Positions 1 through 7,748 of a stretch of 34,505 nucleotides of DNA are shown here, one piece after another. Within the stretch, counting starts at the first letter, position 1. Each line of letters opens with the position of its first letter. The notes beneath the pieces were generated by a model. That model searched no databases and was not told where the DNA came from. It saw only the letters and a program-made list of their open reading frames with translations. Source of the DNA: Thermus caliditerrae (lineage in GTDB: Bacteria > Deinococcota > Deinococci > Deinococcales > Thermaceae); the NCBI RefSeq assembly GCF_021462525.1, contig NZ_JAKEDT010000018.1, forward strand, positions 16,648-51,152. Direction: 5' to 3'. Both the position numbers and the translations under genes were made by a program.

Positions 1-758
1 GTAGCCCAGAGGGGGCTCAGGCGGTAAAAGAGGTCCATGGTCCTTGCGTCCTGGCCCAGGAGGACGCGGAAGGCATCGCGCTCCACCGCGTCCAGGAGGA
101 TTTTGGCCGCACGATCTGGCTCCAAAAGGGGTATCTTAGCCCCTTCCCCAGCCTGGGGGGCCTCCACCCCGGAGTGCTGGGCAATGCCGGTGCGCATGGC
201 CCCAGGGAGCGCCAGGGTCACCCTCACCGGGGTACTCTGAAGCTCCGCCCAAAGGCCCTCGGTGAGGAGCTTCACCGCGGCCTTGGAGGCCCCATACGCC
301 GTCTGCCCGGGCACCGGGAGAAAGCCTCCCATGCTGGAAACGTTCACCAGGTGGGCTTCGGGCCGGGCGAGGAGGCGAGGCAAAAAGGCCAGGGTCATGT
401 GCAGGGTTCCGTAGAAGTTGACCCGTATCACCCGCTCAATGGCAGGCGGATCCAGCTCCCAAAGGCGCTTGAAGGGCTGGATGATGCCGGCGTTGTTGAT
501 GAGGCCATCCACCTGGCCGTGGAAGGCTTCCACCTCTGCGGGAAGGGCCTCCACCCGCAACCGGTCAGCCACGTCCACGGGATGCAGGCTGAGCCCCTGG
601 GCCATGGTGCCCGCCTGGGTGCGGGTGGCCTCGAGGGCCTCAGGCCGGAGGTCCACCGCGGCTACCCGGGCCCCACGCCGTAGAAGCTCCAAGACCAAGG
701 CCTGCCCCAGGCCGCTACCCGCCCCCGTAACCACCACGACCTTGCCCTTGACCTTCAT
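1..758 (-). CDS. SDR-family oxidoreductase, 3' end cut by window edge
   Basis: Classical short-chain dehydrogenase/reductase that should use NAD(P)H to interconvert an alcohol and a ketone; the substrate cannot be read from sequence. Translation from 758 begins MKVKGKVVVVTGAGSGLG, giving the TGxxxGxG cofactor loop at residues 11-18. An NNAG motif follows, then a catalytic serine in NVSSMGG and the Y155-x-x-x-K159 pair in YGASK. At least 252 codons are visible and the frame is open at base 1, so only a short C-terminus is missing. The start is supported by a GGGGAGG ribosome site about 5 nt upstream. It lies 73 nt downstream of the thioesterase gene on the same strand and may be the last gene of the liv-paa operon. 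A role in aromatic acid breakdown is inferred from position only. Confidence 0.88.
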   Translation of the reverse strand, partial: MKVKGKVVVVTGAGSGLGQALVLELLRRGARVAAVDLRPEALEATRTQAGTMAQGLSLHPVDVADRLRVEALPAEVEAFHGQVDGLINNAGIIQPFKRLWELDPPAIERVIRVNFYGTLHMTLAFLPRLLARPEAHLVNVSSMGGFLPVPGQTAYGASKAAVKLLTEGLWAELQSTPVRVTLALPGAMRTGIAQHSGVEAPQAGEGAKIPLLEPDRAAKILLDAVERDAFRVLLGQDARTMDLFYRLSPLWA

Positions 759-831
759 CGCCGCCTCCCCTTTGAGGCTACACCCAAAGCGCCATCCCCG
801 GACCCCACCAAGGGGTGGCGCCGCGCAGGCC

Positions 832-1248
832 CTACTCCCCGGCCCTCCAGCGCTCCCTAAGCCGGGCGAAGATCTCCGCCACCTTGGCCTTGGGCAGGAT
901 CACCTGCTCCGTGCGCCCCCGGCCGATCGGATCCCCCAGCTCGTTGTAGGCCACCATGCTGGCGTGCACCCGGTTTCCCTCTGTGCCCTCGTGCCGGGCC
1001 ACGATCCGCACCCGCATCCCCGGCAGGGCCGAGGCCAGGTGGCGCACCTCCACGTAGCTCCCGATCCCCTCCTCCCCTTCCTCCAAAAAGGGAAGGATGA
1101 TCTTGCGCCCGGCCAGCTCCATGTGCTTGGCCATCCAGTAGGTGGCGTAGACCGGGTGCACGGGGCCAAGCTCCTCGAAGTCCACGGTCATCGCCTCGGT
1201 GACCACGGTTTCGAACGTGGCCTCAAACCCGATGGGGATAGGGCGCAT
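832..1248 (-). CDS. FlK-like hotdog acyl-CoA thioesterase
   Basis: A 138-residue single-domain hotdog protein resembling fluoroacetyl-CoA thioesterase (FlK). T36, E44 and H70 are spaced exactly like the FlK catalytic residues T42, E50 and H76 as I recall them (8 and 26 residues apart). The region around VRHLA and ALPGMRV also matches that family. Expected role: hydrolysis of a small or aromatic acyl-CoA in the cytoplasm. It begins 3 nt after the paaK stop with an AGGAAG ribosome site, so it is co-transcribed with paaK. It may release CoA from dead-end products of phenylacetyl-CoA breakdown, but the substrate is an inference. It is not homologous in detail to the PaaI thioesterase upstream, so the operon carries two different hotdog enzymes. 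Confidence 0.82.
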   Translation of the reverse strand: MRPIPIGFEATFETVVTEAMTVDFEELGPVHPVYATYWMAKHMELAGRKIILPFLEEGEEGIGSYVEVRHLASALPGMRVRIVARHEGTEGNRVHASMVAYNELGDPIGRGRTEQVILPKAKVAEIFARLRERWRAGE

Positions 1249-1251
1249 GGT

Positions 1252-2589
1252 CTACTTCCTCAGGTCCAAAACCCGGCGGAGCTTGCCCCCCTCGCTCCTG
1301 GGGGCCTCCCCCGGGGCCAGGAGGGTGACCCGCATGCTCACCCCGATGGTGTCCTTGATCTTGTGGGCCACCTTCTCCCGGAGGGCGTGGAGGCGGTGGT
1401 CCGCCTCGATGACCTCGTCGGAAAGGGCCTTCTTGCCGACCTCCTGGAAGAAGGCCTCGGAAACCTCCACCTTGAGCTCGGCCTCGTCCAGGGTGCCCTC
1501 CCGCCGCACCACGATCTGGTAGTAGGGCTCCACCTCGGGAATGCCCAGGAGGACCGCCTCCACCTGCGTGGGGTAGACGTTCACCCCGCGGATGATGAGC
1601 ATGTCGTCGGTGCGGCCCAGGATGGGGCCCATGCGCACGTGGGTGCGGCCGCAGGAGCAGGCCTCGTAGGTGAGGAAGGTGAGGTCCCCGGTCCAGTACC
1701 GCAAAAGGGGCATGGCCTCCTTGGTGAGGGTGGTGAAGACCAAGACCCCCACCTTGCCCTCGGGAAGAGGCTCCCCCGTGTCCGGGTCCACCACCTCGGG
1801 GAGGAAGTGGTCCTCCCAGATGTGGCTTCCCTGGCGCTCCTCCACGCACTCGTTGGCCACCCCAGGACCGATGATCTCCGAGAGGCCGTAGATGTTGGTG
1901 CTCCTCACCCCAAGCCCCTCGTCCACCTGCTTCCGGATGGCCTCGGTCCAGGGCTCAGCGCCCAGCACGGCGTATTCCAAGGATAGCTCCTCCGGGGAAA
2001 CCCCCCGCTTCCGGAACTCCTCCGCCAGGGTCTGGGCGTAGGAAGGGGTGCAGGAGATCACCTCGGGGCGGAAGTCCTGGATGAGCATGAGCTGGCGCTC
2101 GGTCATGCCGCCGGAGACCGGCACCACCGTCATCCCCAGGGCCTCGGCCCCGGCGTGCAGGCCCAAGCCCCCGGTGAAGAGGCCGTAGCCGTAGGCGTTG
2201 TGGAGCATCATCCCTGGCTTAGCCCCCGCCGCCGCCAGGGAGCGGGCCACCACCTCGGCGAAAACCTGCAGGTCCTTCTTGGTGTAGCCCACCACCGTGG
2301 GCTTGCCGGTGGTGCCGCTACTGGCGTGGATGCGGGCCACCTCCTCCCGGGGCACGGCGAAGAGGCCGAAGGGGTAGTTCTCCCGGAGGTGGTCCTTGCG
2401 GGTGAAGGGGAGCCGGGGCAGGTCCTCGAGGGTCCGCACCCCCTTGGGGTCCACCCCCGCTTCGTCCAGAAGCCTTCGGTAAAAGGGCACCCTCTCGTAC
2501 ACATAGGCCACCACGGCCCTAAGCCTTTCCTCCTGCAAACCCCTAAGCCTTTCCCTGGACAGGGTTTCCAATTCCGGTTGGTACATCAT
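1252..2589 (-). CDS. paaK: phenylacetate-CoA ligase
   Basis: Cytoplasmic adenylating enzyme that converts phenylacetate, ATP and CoA to phenylacetyl-CoA, the first step of the paa pathway. The 445-residue product has the family's normal length. It shows the ATP-binding loop SSGTTGKPTVVGYTKKD, the acyl-adenylate motif YGLSEIIGPG and the C-terminal hinge region GRTDDMLIIRGVNVYPTQVE. The frame opens further upstream at 2604. I choose the ATG at 2589 because a GAGGAGGAGGG ribosome site lies directly before it and because it forms an ATGA overlap with the paaI stop. A second ATG follows immediately at 2586. Homologues can also take hydroxylated phenylacetates, so 4-hydroxyphenylacetate is an alternative substrate. 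Confidence 0.94.
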   Translation of the reverse strand: MMYQPELETLSRERLRGLQEERLRAVVAYVYERVPFYRRLLDEAGVDPKGVRTLEDLPRLPFTRKDHLRENYPFGLFAVPREEVARIHASSGTTGKPTVVGYTKKDLQVFAEVVARSLAAAGAKPGMMLHNAYGYGLFTGGLGLHAGAEALGMTVVPVSGGMTERQLMLIQDFRPEVISCTPSYAQTLAEEFRKRGVSPEELSLEYAVLGAEPWTEAIRKQVDEGLGVRSTNIYGLSEIIGPGVANECVEERQGSHIWEDHFLPEVVDPDTGEPLPEGKVGVLVFTTLTKEAMPLLRYWTGDLTFLTYEACSCGRTHVRMGPILGRTDDMLIIRGVNVYPTQVEAVLLGIPEVEPYYQIVVRREGTLDEAELKVEVSEAFFQEVGKKALSDEVIEADHRLHALREKVAHKIKDTIGVSMRVTLLAPGEAPRSEGGKLRRVLDLRK

Positions 2590-3014
2590 CCCTCCTCCTC
2601 CCATCCAGAGTTCTGCCCGGAAGGTACCCCTTCCCCTGCACCGGGAAAAGCATCCCCTCCCAGGCGAAACACCGTTCCCGTGAATAAGGCCACCAGTTTC
2701 CCCTCGGACACCACCTCCACCCGGTAGGTGGCGGTGCGCCGGGAGAGGTTCACCTCCTTGGCCCTAGCCTCCACCCAGGCCCCGGCGGTCGCGGGACGGA
2801 AGTAGTCCATGCGGCAGGAGAGGGCCACCGCCGGGCCCCGGGCGTTGGAGGCCAGGGCGAAGGCGCTGTCCGCCAAGGCGTAGAGGAAGCCCCCGTGGGC
2901 GGTGCCGTGGAGGTTCAGGTGGCTCTCCCCCACCACCCCGGCCACCACCGCCTCCCCCGGGGCCAGGTGCCGGACCTCGAGGCCCAAAGCCGCCATGAAG
3001 GGATCGGGCCTCAT
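2586..3014 (-). CDS. paaI: PaaI-type hotdog thioesterase
   Basis: A 142-residue hotdog thioesterase of the phenylacetate pathway. It hydrolyses ring-hydroxylated phenylacetyl-CoA and related stalled intermediates, which frees CoA. The active-site helix NLHGTAHGGFLYALADSAF is clear, with N34, H40 and the nucleophile-activating D49. T. thermophilus PaaI is a structurally studied member, and this protein matches its layout. It starts in an ATGA overlap with the livF stop and ends in an ATGA overlap with paaK, so translation of all three is coupled. The C-terminal tail after about residue 120 (rich in G and E) is longer than usual and probably disordered. Confidence 0.93.
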   Translation of the reverse strand: MRPDPFMAALGLEVRHLAPGEAVVAGVVGESHLNLHGTAHGGFLYALADSAFALASNARGPAVALSCRMDYFRPATAGAWVEARAKEVNLSRRTATYRVEVVSEGKLVALFTGTVFRLGGDAFPGAGEGVPSGQNSGWEEEG

Positions 3015-3742
3015 CCCTCCTCCACCTCCCGGGAGAGGCCCAGGTAGGCCTCCACCACCTTGGGGTCCTGGCGCAGGGCCTCCGCCGGGCCCTCCAAGGC
3101 CACCTCCCCCGCCTCCAGGACCAGCCCCCGGTCGGCCAAGGAGAGGGCCACCTTGGCGTTTTGCTCCACCAGGAGCAGGGTGGTGCCCTCCCGCTTCAGC
3201 TCCCCCAGGATGCGGTAGATCTCCCGCACCATCAGGGGGGCCAGGCCCAAGGAGGGCTCGTCCAGAAGCAGGATCCGGGGCCTGGCCATGAGGGCCCGGC
3301 CGATGGCCAGCATCTGCTGCTCCCCCCCCGAAAGGGTGCCCGCGGGCTGCCGCCTGCGCTCCAAAAGCCGGGGGAAAAGGGCATAGACCCGCTCCAGGTC
3401 GGGCCGGAGGTGTTGCCGCTTGCGGAAGCGGTGGAACCCCCCCAGGAGGAGGTTGTCCTCCACGGAAAGCCCGGGGAAGAGGGCCCGGCCCTCGGGCACC
3501 AGAACCAGGCCCCGCTCCAAGAGGGCCTCGGGGCTCCTGGGCCTGAGCTCCTCCCCGCCCAGATACACCCGCCCCTCCGCCTGGGCCAGGCCCAGGAGCC
3601 CCCGCAAGACCGAGGTCTTCCCCGCCCCGTTGGGGCCGATGAGGGTGAGGGCTTCCCCCTCCTCCAGGGCGAAGCTCACCTCGCGGACCGCCTCGAGGGC
3701 CCCGTAGCGCACGGTGAACCCTTCCACCCTGAGTAGGCTCAT
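3011..3742 (-). CDS. livF: LivF-type ABC importer ATPase
   Basis: ATP-binding subunit of a branched-chain-amino-acid-type (HAAT family) ABC importer, acting on the inner face of the membrane. In 243 residues it shows Walker A GPNGAGKT at 36-43, the signature LSGGEQQ and the Walker B ILLLDEPS followed by LGLAP, typical of LivF. The second ATPase of the complex is fused to the permease encoded just upstream. The start overlaps the livMG stop by ATGA and the stop overlaps paaI by ATGA. Placement directly before paaI and paaK suggests that the cargo is phenylacetate or a related aromatic acid rather than leucine, isoleucine or valine; that is an inference from context. Confidence 0.92.
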   Translation of the reverse strand: MSLLRVEGFTVRYGALEAVREVSFALEEGEALTLIGPNGAGKTSVLRGLLGLAQAEGRVYLGGEELRPRSPEALLERGLVLVPEGRALFPGLSVEDNLLLGGFHRFRKRQHLRPDLERVYALFPRLLERRRQPAGTLSGGEQQMLAIGRALMARPRILLLDEPSLGLAPLMVREIYRILGELKREGTTLLLVEQNAKVALSLADRGLVLEAGEVALEGPAEALRQDPKVVEAYLGLSREVEEG

Positions 3743-5496
3743 GCCGCTTCCTCCTCCCCCAGGTAAGCCGCCCGCACCAAGGGGTTCCGCTGCACCTCCC
3801 GGGGCGTGCCCTCGGCGATCTTCTGCCCGTAGTTCATGACCACCACCCGGTCCGCCAGGCCCATGATCAGGTCCATGTCGTGGTCCACGATGAGGATGGT
3901 GTACCCCTCCCGGGCGAGGGAGCGGAGGAGGTGGGCAAGCTCCCGCTTCTCCCGGGCGCGAAGCCCCGCCGCCGGCTCGTCCAGGAGGAGCACCTCGGCG
4001 CCCGAGGCCAGCAACCTGGCGATTTCCAGGAGGCGCTGCTGCCCCACCGCCAGGCGCTCCGCCCGCTCCAGGGCCAAGGACTCCAGGCCCACCCGCCTGA
4101 GGGCCCCGTAGGCGGTGGCCAGGGCCCGCTCCTCCTCCCGGCGGTGCAGGCCCAAAAGCACCTGGGGGAAGCCCGCCCGGGTCCGGGCGAAGGTGCCCAA
4201 GGCAGCGTTTTCCAGCACGGTGAGCTCCGGGAAGAGGTGGGGGTGCTGGAAGGTGCGGCCCAGGCCCAGAAGGTGCACCCGGTGAGGCGGGAGGCCGGTG
4301 ACCTCCCGCCCGAAGAGGAAGACCTTCCCTCCATCGGGCACCAGGGTGCCGGTGATCAGGTTGAAGAGGGTGGTCTTGCCCGCCCCGTTGGGGCCGATCA
4401 AGGCCAGGATCTCCCCCCGCCTCAGGTCGAAGGAAACCCCTGCCACCGCCATCAGTCCCCCGAAGGACTTCTGCAAGCCCTGGACCCCCAGAACCACCTC
4501 ACCCCGGGGGCCTTTGGGGCTCTTGAGGGGAAGGGGTTCCGCCTTGGGTAGCCCTGGGTCCCGGCTCGGCAGATACCGCTCCACCATGGGCCAGAGGCCC
4601 TTGGGGGCCAGGATGAGGATCAGGGCCAGAATAAGGCCATAGCCGATGGTCTCGTAGTTGCCCTGCCGCCCCAAGAGGAGGGGCAGGAGGTCCTTTAACC
4701 AGTCCTCGAGGCCGGTGAAAAAGGCCGCCCCCAGCATCACCCCGGGGATGCTCCCCACCCCCCCGGCCACGGCCATCACCAGGTACTTGATGGAGGCCTC
4801 GAGGCTGAAGGGCGTGGGGTTCACGAAGCGCAGGAAGTGGGCGTACAAAAACCCCGCAAGCCCCGCAATGGCCCCCGAGAGCAAGAAGGCCATGAGGCGC
4901 AACCGCGCCGGGTCCACCCCAAAGCTGGCCGCGGCCAGGGCGTCCCCCCGCATAGCCAAAAGCGCCCTTCCCAGACGGCTTTCCCGCAGGTTGTAAAGGG
5001 CGAGGACCAGAAGCACCAGGAGGAAGAGGGTGAAGAGGGCGTAGCGGAACCCCGTGTCCACGGGTAGGCCGAAGAGGACCAAGGGGGGAAGGTCGGTGAG
5101 CCCGGTGTGCCCCCCGGTGAGGCCCACCAGGTTCCCCGCCAGGATGTAGAGGGCCACCTGCCACGCGATGGTGGAAAGGGGCAGGAAGTGCCCTTTGAGC
5201 CGCACCGTGAGAGCCCCCAGGACCAAGGCCAGGAGGAGGGAGAGGGCTAGGCCCGCCAAAAGCCCCACCCAGGGGGAAAGCCCGGCCTTGACCGCAAGGA
5301 GGGCGGTGGCATAAGCCCCCATCCCCATAAAAGCCGCCTGGGCGAAGCTGGTCATGCCCGCCAGGCCGGTGAGCACGTAGAGGGAAAGGGCCACCATGGC
5401 GGAAAGAGCAAAGAAGTTGAGGAGGGTCAGGTAGAAGGGGAAAGGCGCAAGCCCCAAGGGCAGGAGCAGGAGCAAAAACCACAGGTAGCGCATCAC
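3739..5496 (-). CDS. fused LivM permease-LivG ATPase of aromatic-acid/amino-acid ABC importer
   Basis: A 585-residue fusion of two importer subunits that are often separate. Residues 1-305 form a LivM-type integral membrane domain with about 8-9 hydrophobic segments and the conserved [15 protein letters not shown] and [14 protein letters not shown] stretches. Residues 335-585 form a LivG-type ATPase with Walker [10 protein letters not shown] at 368-376, signature LAVGQQ near 482, Walker [11 protein letters not shown] at 503 and the switch histidine in VDHD. A charged, proline-rich linker (about 306-333) joins them with no stop or frameshift. The first codon is GTG at 5496, overlapping the livH stop; an in-frame ATG at 5493 after GGAGGAG is an equally good start. 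The fusion fixes permease and ATPase stoichiometry. Confidence 0.92.
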   Translation of the reverse strand: MMRYLWFLLLLLPLGLAPFPFYLTLLNFFALSAMVALSLYVLTGLAGMTSFAQAAFMGMGAYATALLAVKAGLSPWVGLLAGLALSLLLALVLGALTVRLKGHFLPLSTIAWQVALYILAGNLVGLTGGHTGLTDLPPLVLFGLPVDTGFRYALFTLFLLVLLVLALYNLRESRLGRALLAMRGDALAAASFGVDPARLRLMAFLLSGAIAGLAGFLYAHFLRFVNPTPFSLEASIKYLVMAVAGGVGSIPGVMLGAAFFTGLEDWLKDLLPLLLGRQGNYETIGYGLILALILILAPKGLWPMVERYLPSRDPGLPKAEPLPLKSPKGPRGEVVLGVQGLQKSFGGLMAVAGVSFDLRRGEILALIGPNGAGKTTLFNLITGTLVPDGGKVFLFGREVTGLPPHRVHLLGLGRTFQHPHLFPELTVLENAALGTFARTRAGFPQVLLGLHRREEERALATAYGALRRVGLESLALERAERLAVGQQRLLEIARLLASGAEVLLLDEPAAGLRAREKRELAHLLRSLAREGYTILIVDHDMDLIMGLADRVVVMNYGQKIAEGTPREVQRNPLVRAAYLGEEEAA

Positions 5497-6470
5497 TCCT
5501 CCACCGCGCGCACCCTGAAGCTCTGGTAGAAGAGCGCGGGCACCAAGAGCAAAAAGACCAAGGCCTCCTTATAGGCGCTGGCGTAGAAGCTGGTGAAACT
5601 CTCAAAAAAGCCTACTGCCAGCGCCCCCAAGAAGGCCACCGGGTAGCTGGCCAGCCCCCCCAGGATGGCCGCCACGAAGCCCTTTAAGCCCAGCATGAAG
5701 CCCATGAAATAGGCGGCGTTGATGAGGGGGGCCAGGAGGAGCCCGGAAAGGGCGGCCAGAAGGCTGGCGATGCCGAAAGCCACCATCCCCGCTTCCTGGG
5801 GCGGGATGCCAGAGAGCCTGGCCCCAAGCCGGTTTTCCGCCGCCGCCAGCAGGGCCTTGCCGAAAAGGGACCGACGGAAAAACAGATAGAGCCCCAACAC
5901 GCTGCCCACAGCGAAGAGGAGGACCAGGACCCCTTGCCAGGAAAGCCCCACCACCGCGTCACCCCTAAGAAGGGGCTCGGGACGGAACTGCTCGGGACCG
6001 AAGAAGACGAGGCCCAACCCCTGGTAGGCCACATGCAGCCCCACGGCCATGATGAGGAAAGCCAGCACCGTGGCTTCCCGCATGGGCTGGAAGAAGACCC
6101 GGTAGCTGGCCACCCCCAGGTAGACCACCAGGAGGACCACCGCCGGGTAGGCGAGGGGCGGGAAGCGCAGGGCGAGGAAAAAGACCAGGAGAAGGCCCAT
6201 TCCCCCCAAGAGGGGCAAGGCAGCCCCACGCCCCCGGGCCAAAAGCGCCCAGGCTCCCCCCAGCACCAGGGCCAGCCAGAGGGTGCCGGGAAGCTTCCCC
6301 GAAAGGAGCCAGACCAGGGAAAGGGGCGCAAACATGAGAAGCTCCCCGATGGGCACGAAGATCACCCGGGTTACAGCGAAGACCAGAACCAGGGATAGGG
6401 CCAGGAGGCCGTACACGACCCCGTTCTGCAACCCGTCCAGGAGGAGGAAGCCGAGGATGGTGGCGTCCAT
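5493..6470 (-). CDS. livH: LivH-type ABC importer permease
   Basis: Integral membrane subunit (325 residues) of the Liv-type importer, pairing with the LivM half of the downstream fusion. The sequence is dominated by hydrophobic helices. It carries the family's N-terminal [23 protein letters not shown] segment and the conserved cytoplasmic loop [24 protein letters not shown], which contacts the ATPases. An extra hydrophobic stretch near residues 75-115 makes it slightly longer than the typical LivH of about 290-310 residues. It begins 3 nt after the livK stop and its TGA overlaps the next start codon. Confidence 0.92.
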   Translation of the reverse strand: MDATILGFLLLDGLQNGVVYGLLALSLVLVFAVTRVIFVPIGELLMFAPLSLVWLLSGKLPGTLWLALVLGGAWALLARGRGAALPLLGGMGLLLVFFLALRFPPLAYPAVVLLVVYLGVASYRVFFQPMREATVLAFLIMAVGLHVAYQGLGLVFFGPEQFRPEPLLRGDAVVGLSWQGVLVLLFAVGSVLGLYLFFRRSLFGKALLAAAENRLGARLSGIPPQEAGMVAFGIASLLAALSGLLLAPLINAAYFMGFMLGLKGFVAAILGGLASYPVAFLGALAVGFFESFTSFYASAYKEALVFLLLVPALFYQSFRVRAVEE

Positions 6471-6473
6471 GGT

Positions 6474-7646
6474 CTAGCGGAAGGTCCGCTCCAACTTCCA
6501 GCGGCCTCCCTCCACCCGCACCATCACCGCCGCGTCTTCAAAGCGCAGCCCCAGGTGCTCGTCCTTGCCAAAGGTGAACACCCCGTGGGTGGCCACCAGG
6601 CCGCGGGTGGCCTCGATTTCGTCCCGAAGAGCGGCACGGAAGGCGGCCATGTCCTTGGCCGGGTCAGCCCGCTTCAACGCCCTCTCCAGGGCGGGCTTGA
6701 GGATGAGCCAGGCGTCCCAAGCGTGGGCACCGAAGGTGGAGTAGCTACCGATGCCGTACTTGGCCTCGTAGCGCTGGATGTAGTCCAGGGCTACCCGCTT
6801 GGTGGGGTAGGCGGAGGGCAGCTGCTCCGCCACCAGGATGGGCCCGGCGGGAAGGAGGGTACCCTCCACGTCCTTCCCCCCCACCCGCAGGAAGTCGGGG
6901 TTGGCCACCCCGTGGGTCTGGTAGATGAGGCCCGCGTAGCCCCGCTCCTTCAGGGTGCGCTGGGGAAGAACCGCGGGCGTGCCGCTCGCCCCCACCAGCA
7001 CCGCATCGGGCCTCCGGGCGATGATGCGCAGGGCCTGCCCCGTCACCGAAGTATCGGTGCGGGCATAGCGCTCGCTCACCACCACCTGCAGACCCTTGGC
7101 CTTGGCCTCCGTCTCAAAGAAGCGGGCCCAGCCCTCCCCATAGGCGTCGTTGAACCCGATGTAGCCCACCGTCTTCACGCCCCTGGCCACCATGTCCGCC
7201 ACGATGGCCCGGGCCATGAGCTCCTCCGTCTGCGGGGTTTTGAAGACCCAGAAGCGCTGGGCGTCCACGGGATGGATGATGTCCTTACTGGCCGCCAGGG
7301 AAATCATGGGCACCTTGGCCTCGGCCACCACGGGGATCATGCCCAAGGAGGCCGGGGTGGTGGTGGTGCCCACGATGGCCACCGCCCCCTCCTCCACCAG
7401 GCGCCGGGTGTTGCGCACCGCCTGGGTGGTGTCGGAGGCATCGTCTAGGATCACGAACTGCACCTTGCGCCCGGCCACGCCCCCCGTGCGGTCCAGGATT
7501 TCTTGGAGCATGAGGAAGGTGTTCCGCTCGGGGATGCCCAAGGAAGCTGCAGGCCCCGTGGCCGAGACCACCACGCCCACCTTCAAGGCCTCTTGGGCTG
7601 AGGCCGCCAGGGCCAGTACCAGTACCATCGCCAGCCAACGCTTCAT
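6474..7646 (-). CDS. livK: periplasmic substrate-binding protein of Liv-type importer
   Basis: A 390-residue type I periplasmic binding protein that captures ligand outside the inner membrane and delivers it to LivH/LivMG/LivF. It starts with a signal peptide, MKRWLAMVLVLALAASAQ, with cleavage predicted after ASA. The mature protein shows the family's GVVVSATGPAASLGIPERN ligand loop, with the conserved GTTTTPASLGM and FNDAYGEGW segments. The frame opens at 7700. The ATG at 7646 is chosen because the signal peptide begins there and a GGGAGG ribosome site precedes it. As first gene of the operon it follows the strong promoter at 7719-7747. Its cargo is probably an aromatic acid, judged by the downstream paaI and paaK. 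Confidence 0.92.
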   Translation of the reverse strand: MKRWLAMVLVLALAASAQEALKVGVVVSATGPAASLGIPERNTFLMLQEILDRTGGVAGRKVQFVILDDASDTTQAVRNTRRLVEEGAVAIVGTTTTPASLGMIPVVAEAKVPMISLAASKDIIHPVDAQRFWVFKTPQTEELMARAIVADMVARGVKTVGYIGFNDAYGEGWARFFETEAKAKGLQVVVSERYARTDTSVTGQALRIIARRPDAVLVGASGTPAVLPQRTLKERGYAGLIYQTHGVANPDFLRVGGKDVEGTLLPAGPILVAEQLPSAYPTKRVALDYIQRYEAKYGIGSYSTFGAHAWDAWLILKPALERALKRADPAKDMAAFRAALRDEIEATRGLVATHGVFTFGKDEHLGLRFEDAAVMVRVEGGRWKLERTFR

Positions 7647-7693
7647 GCTCTTCCTCCCTTCCTTCCCACCGGGTCTGCCCGGATTGGGTCTAA

Positions 7694-7707
7694 CAAACAA
7701 CCGTTCG
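7694..7707 (-). promoter_or_regulatory. PaaR-like operator
   Basis: The 14-mer read on the minus strand, CGAACGGTTGTTTG, fits the T. thermophilus PaaR consensus CNAACGNNCGTTNG (recalled, not looked up) at 9 of 10 fixed positions. It also lies against a shorter symmetric core, AACCG-TT-CGGTT. It sits just downstream of the predicted transcription start of the liv-paa operon, where a TetR-family repressor would block initiation. PaaR is reported to be released by phenylacetyl-CoA, the product of the PaaK encoded here. Confidence 0.6.
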
Positions 7708-7718
7708 GTTTTGCCCCC

Positions 7719-7747
7719 AGTCTACGTAGGGACTTTTGTCCCGTCAA
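7719..7747 (-). promoter_or_regulatory. sigma-A promoter of liv-paa operon
   Basis: On the minus strand a -35 box TTGACG (7747-7742) is followed by exactly 17 nt and a -10 box TAGACT (7724-7719). The predicted start is near 7712, leaving a leader of about 65 nt before livK. The -35 box begins 1 nt after the hpaD stop codon. The spacer holds the short hairpin GGGAC-AAAA-GTCCC (7742-7729), which could also act as a weak end signal for hpa transcripts, and the palindrome CTACGTAG (7722-7729) overlaps the -10. Confidence 0.65.
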
Positions 7748-7748
7748 G

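Noticed and set aside
418-1986. Long plus-strand open frame (522 codons) opposite the thioesterase and paaK genes.
   Set aside because: It is antisense to well-supported enzymes, has low-complexity composition (rich in H, P, G, L) and no recognisable motif; this is a common by-product of high GC.
2586-2604. paaK start at 2604.
   Set aside because: No ribosome site before it; the ATG at 2589 has GAGGAGGAGGG directly upstream and an ATGA overlap with paaI.
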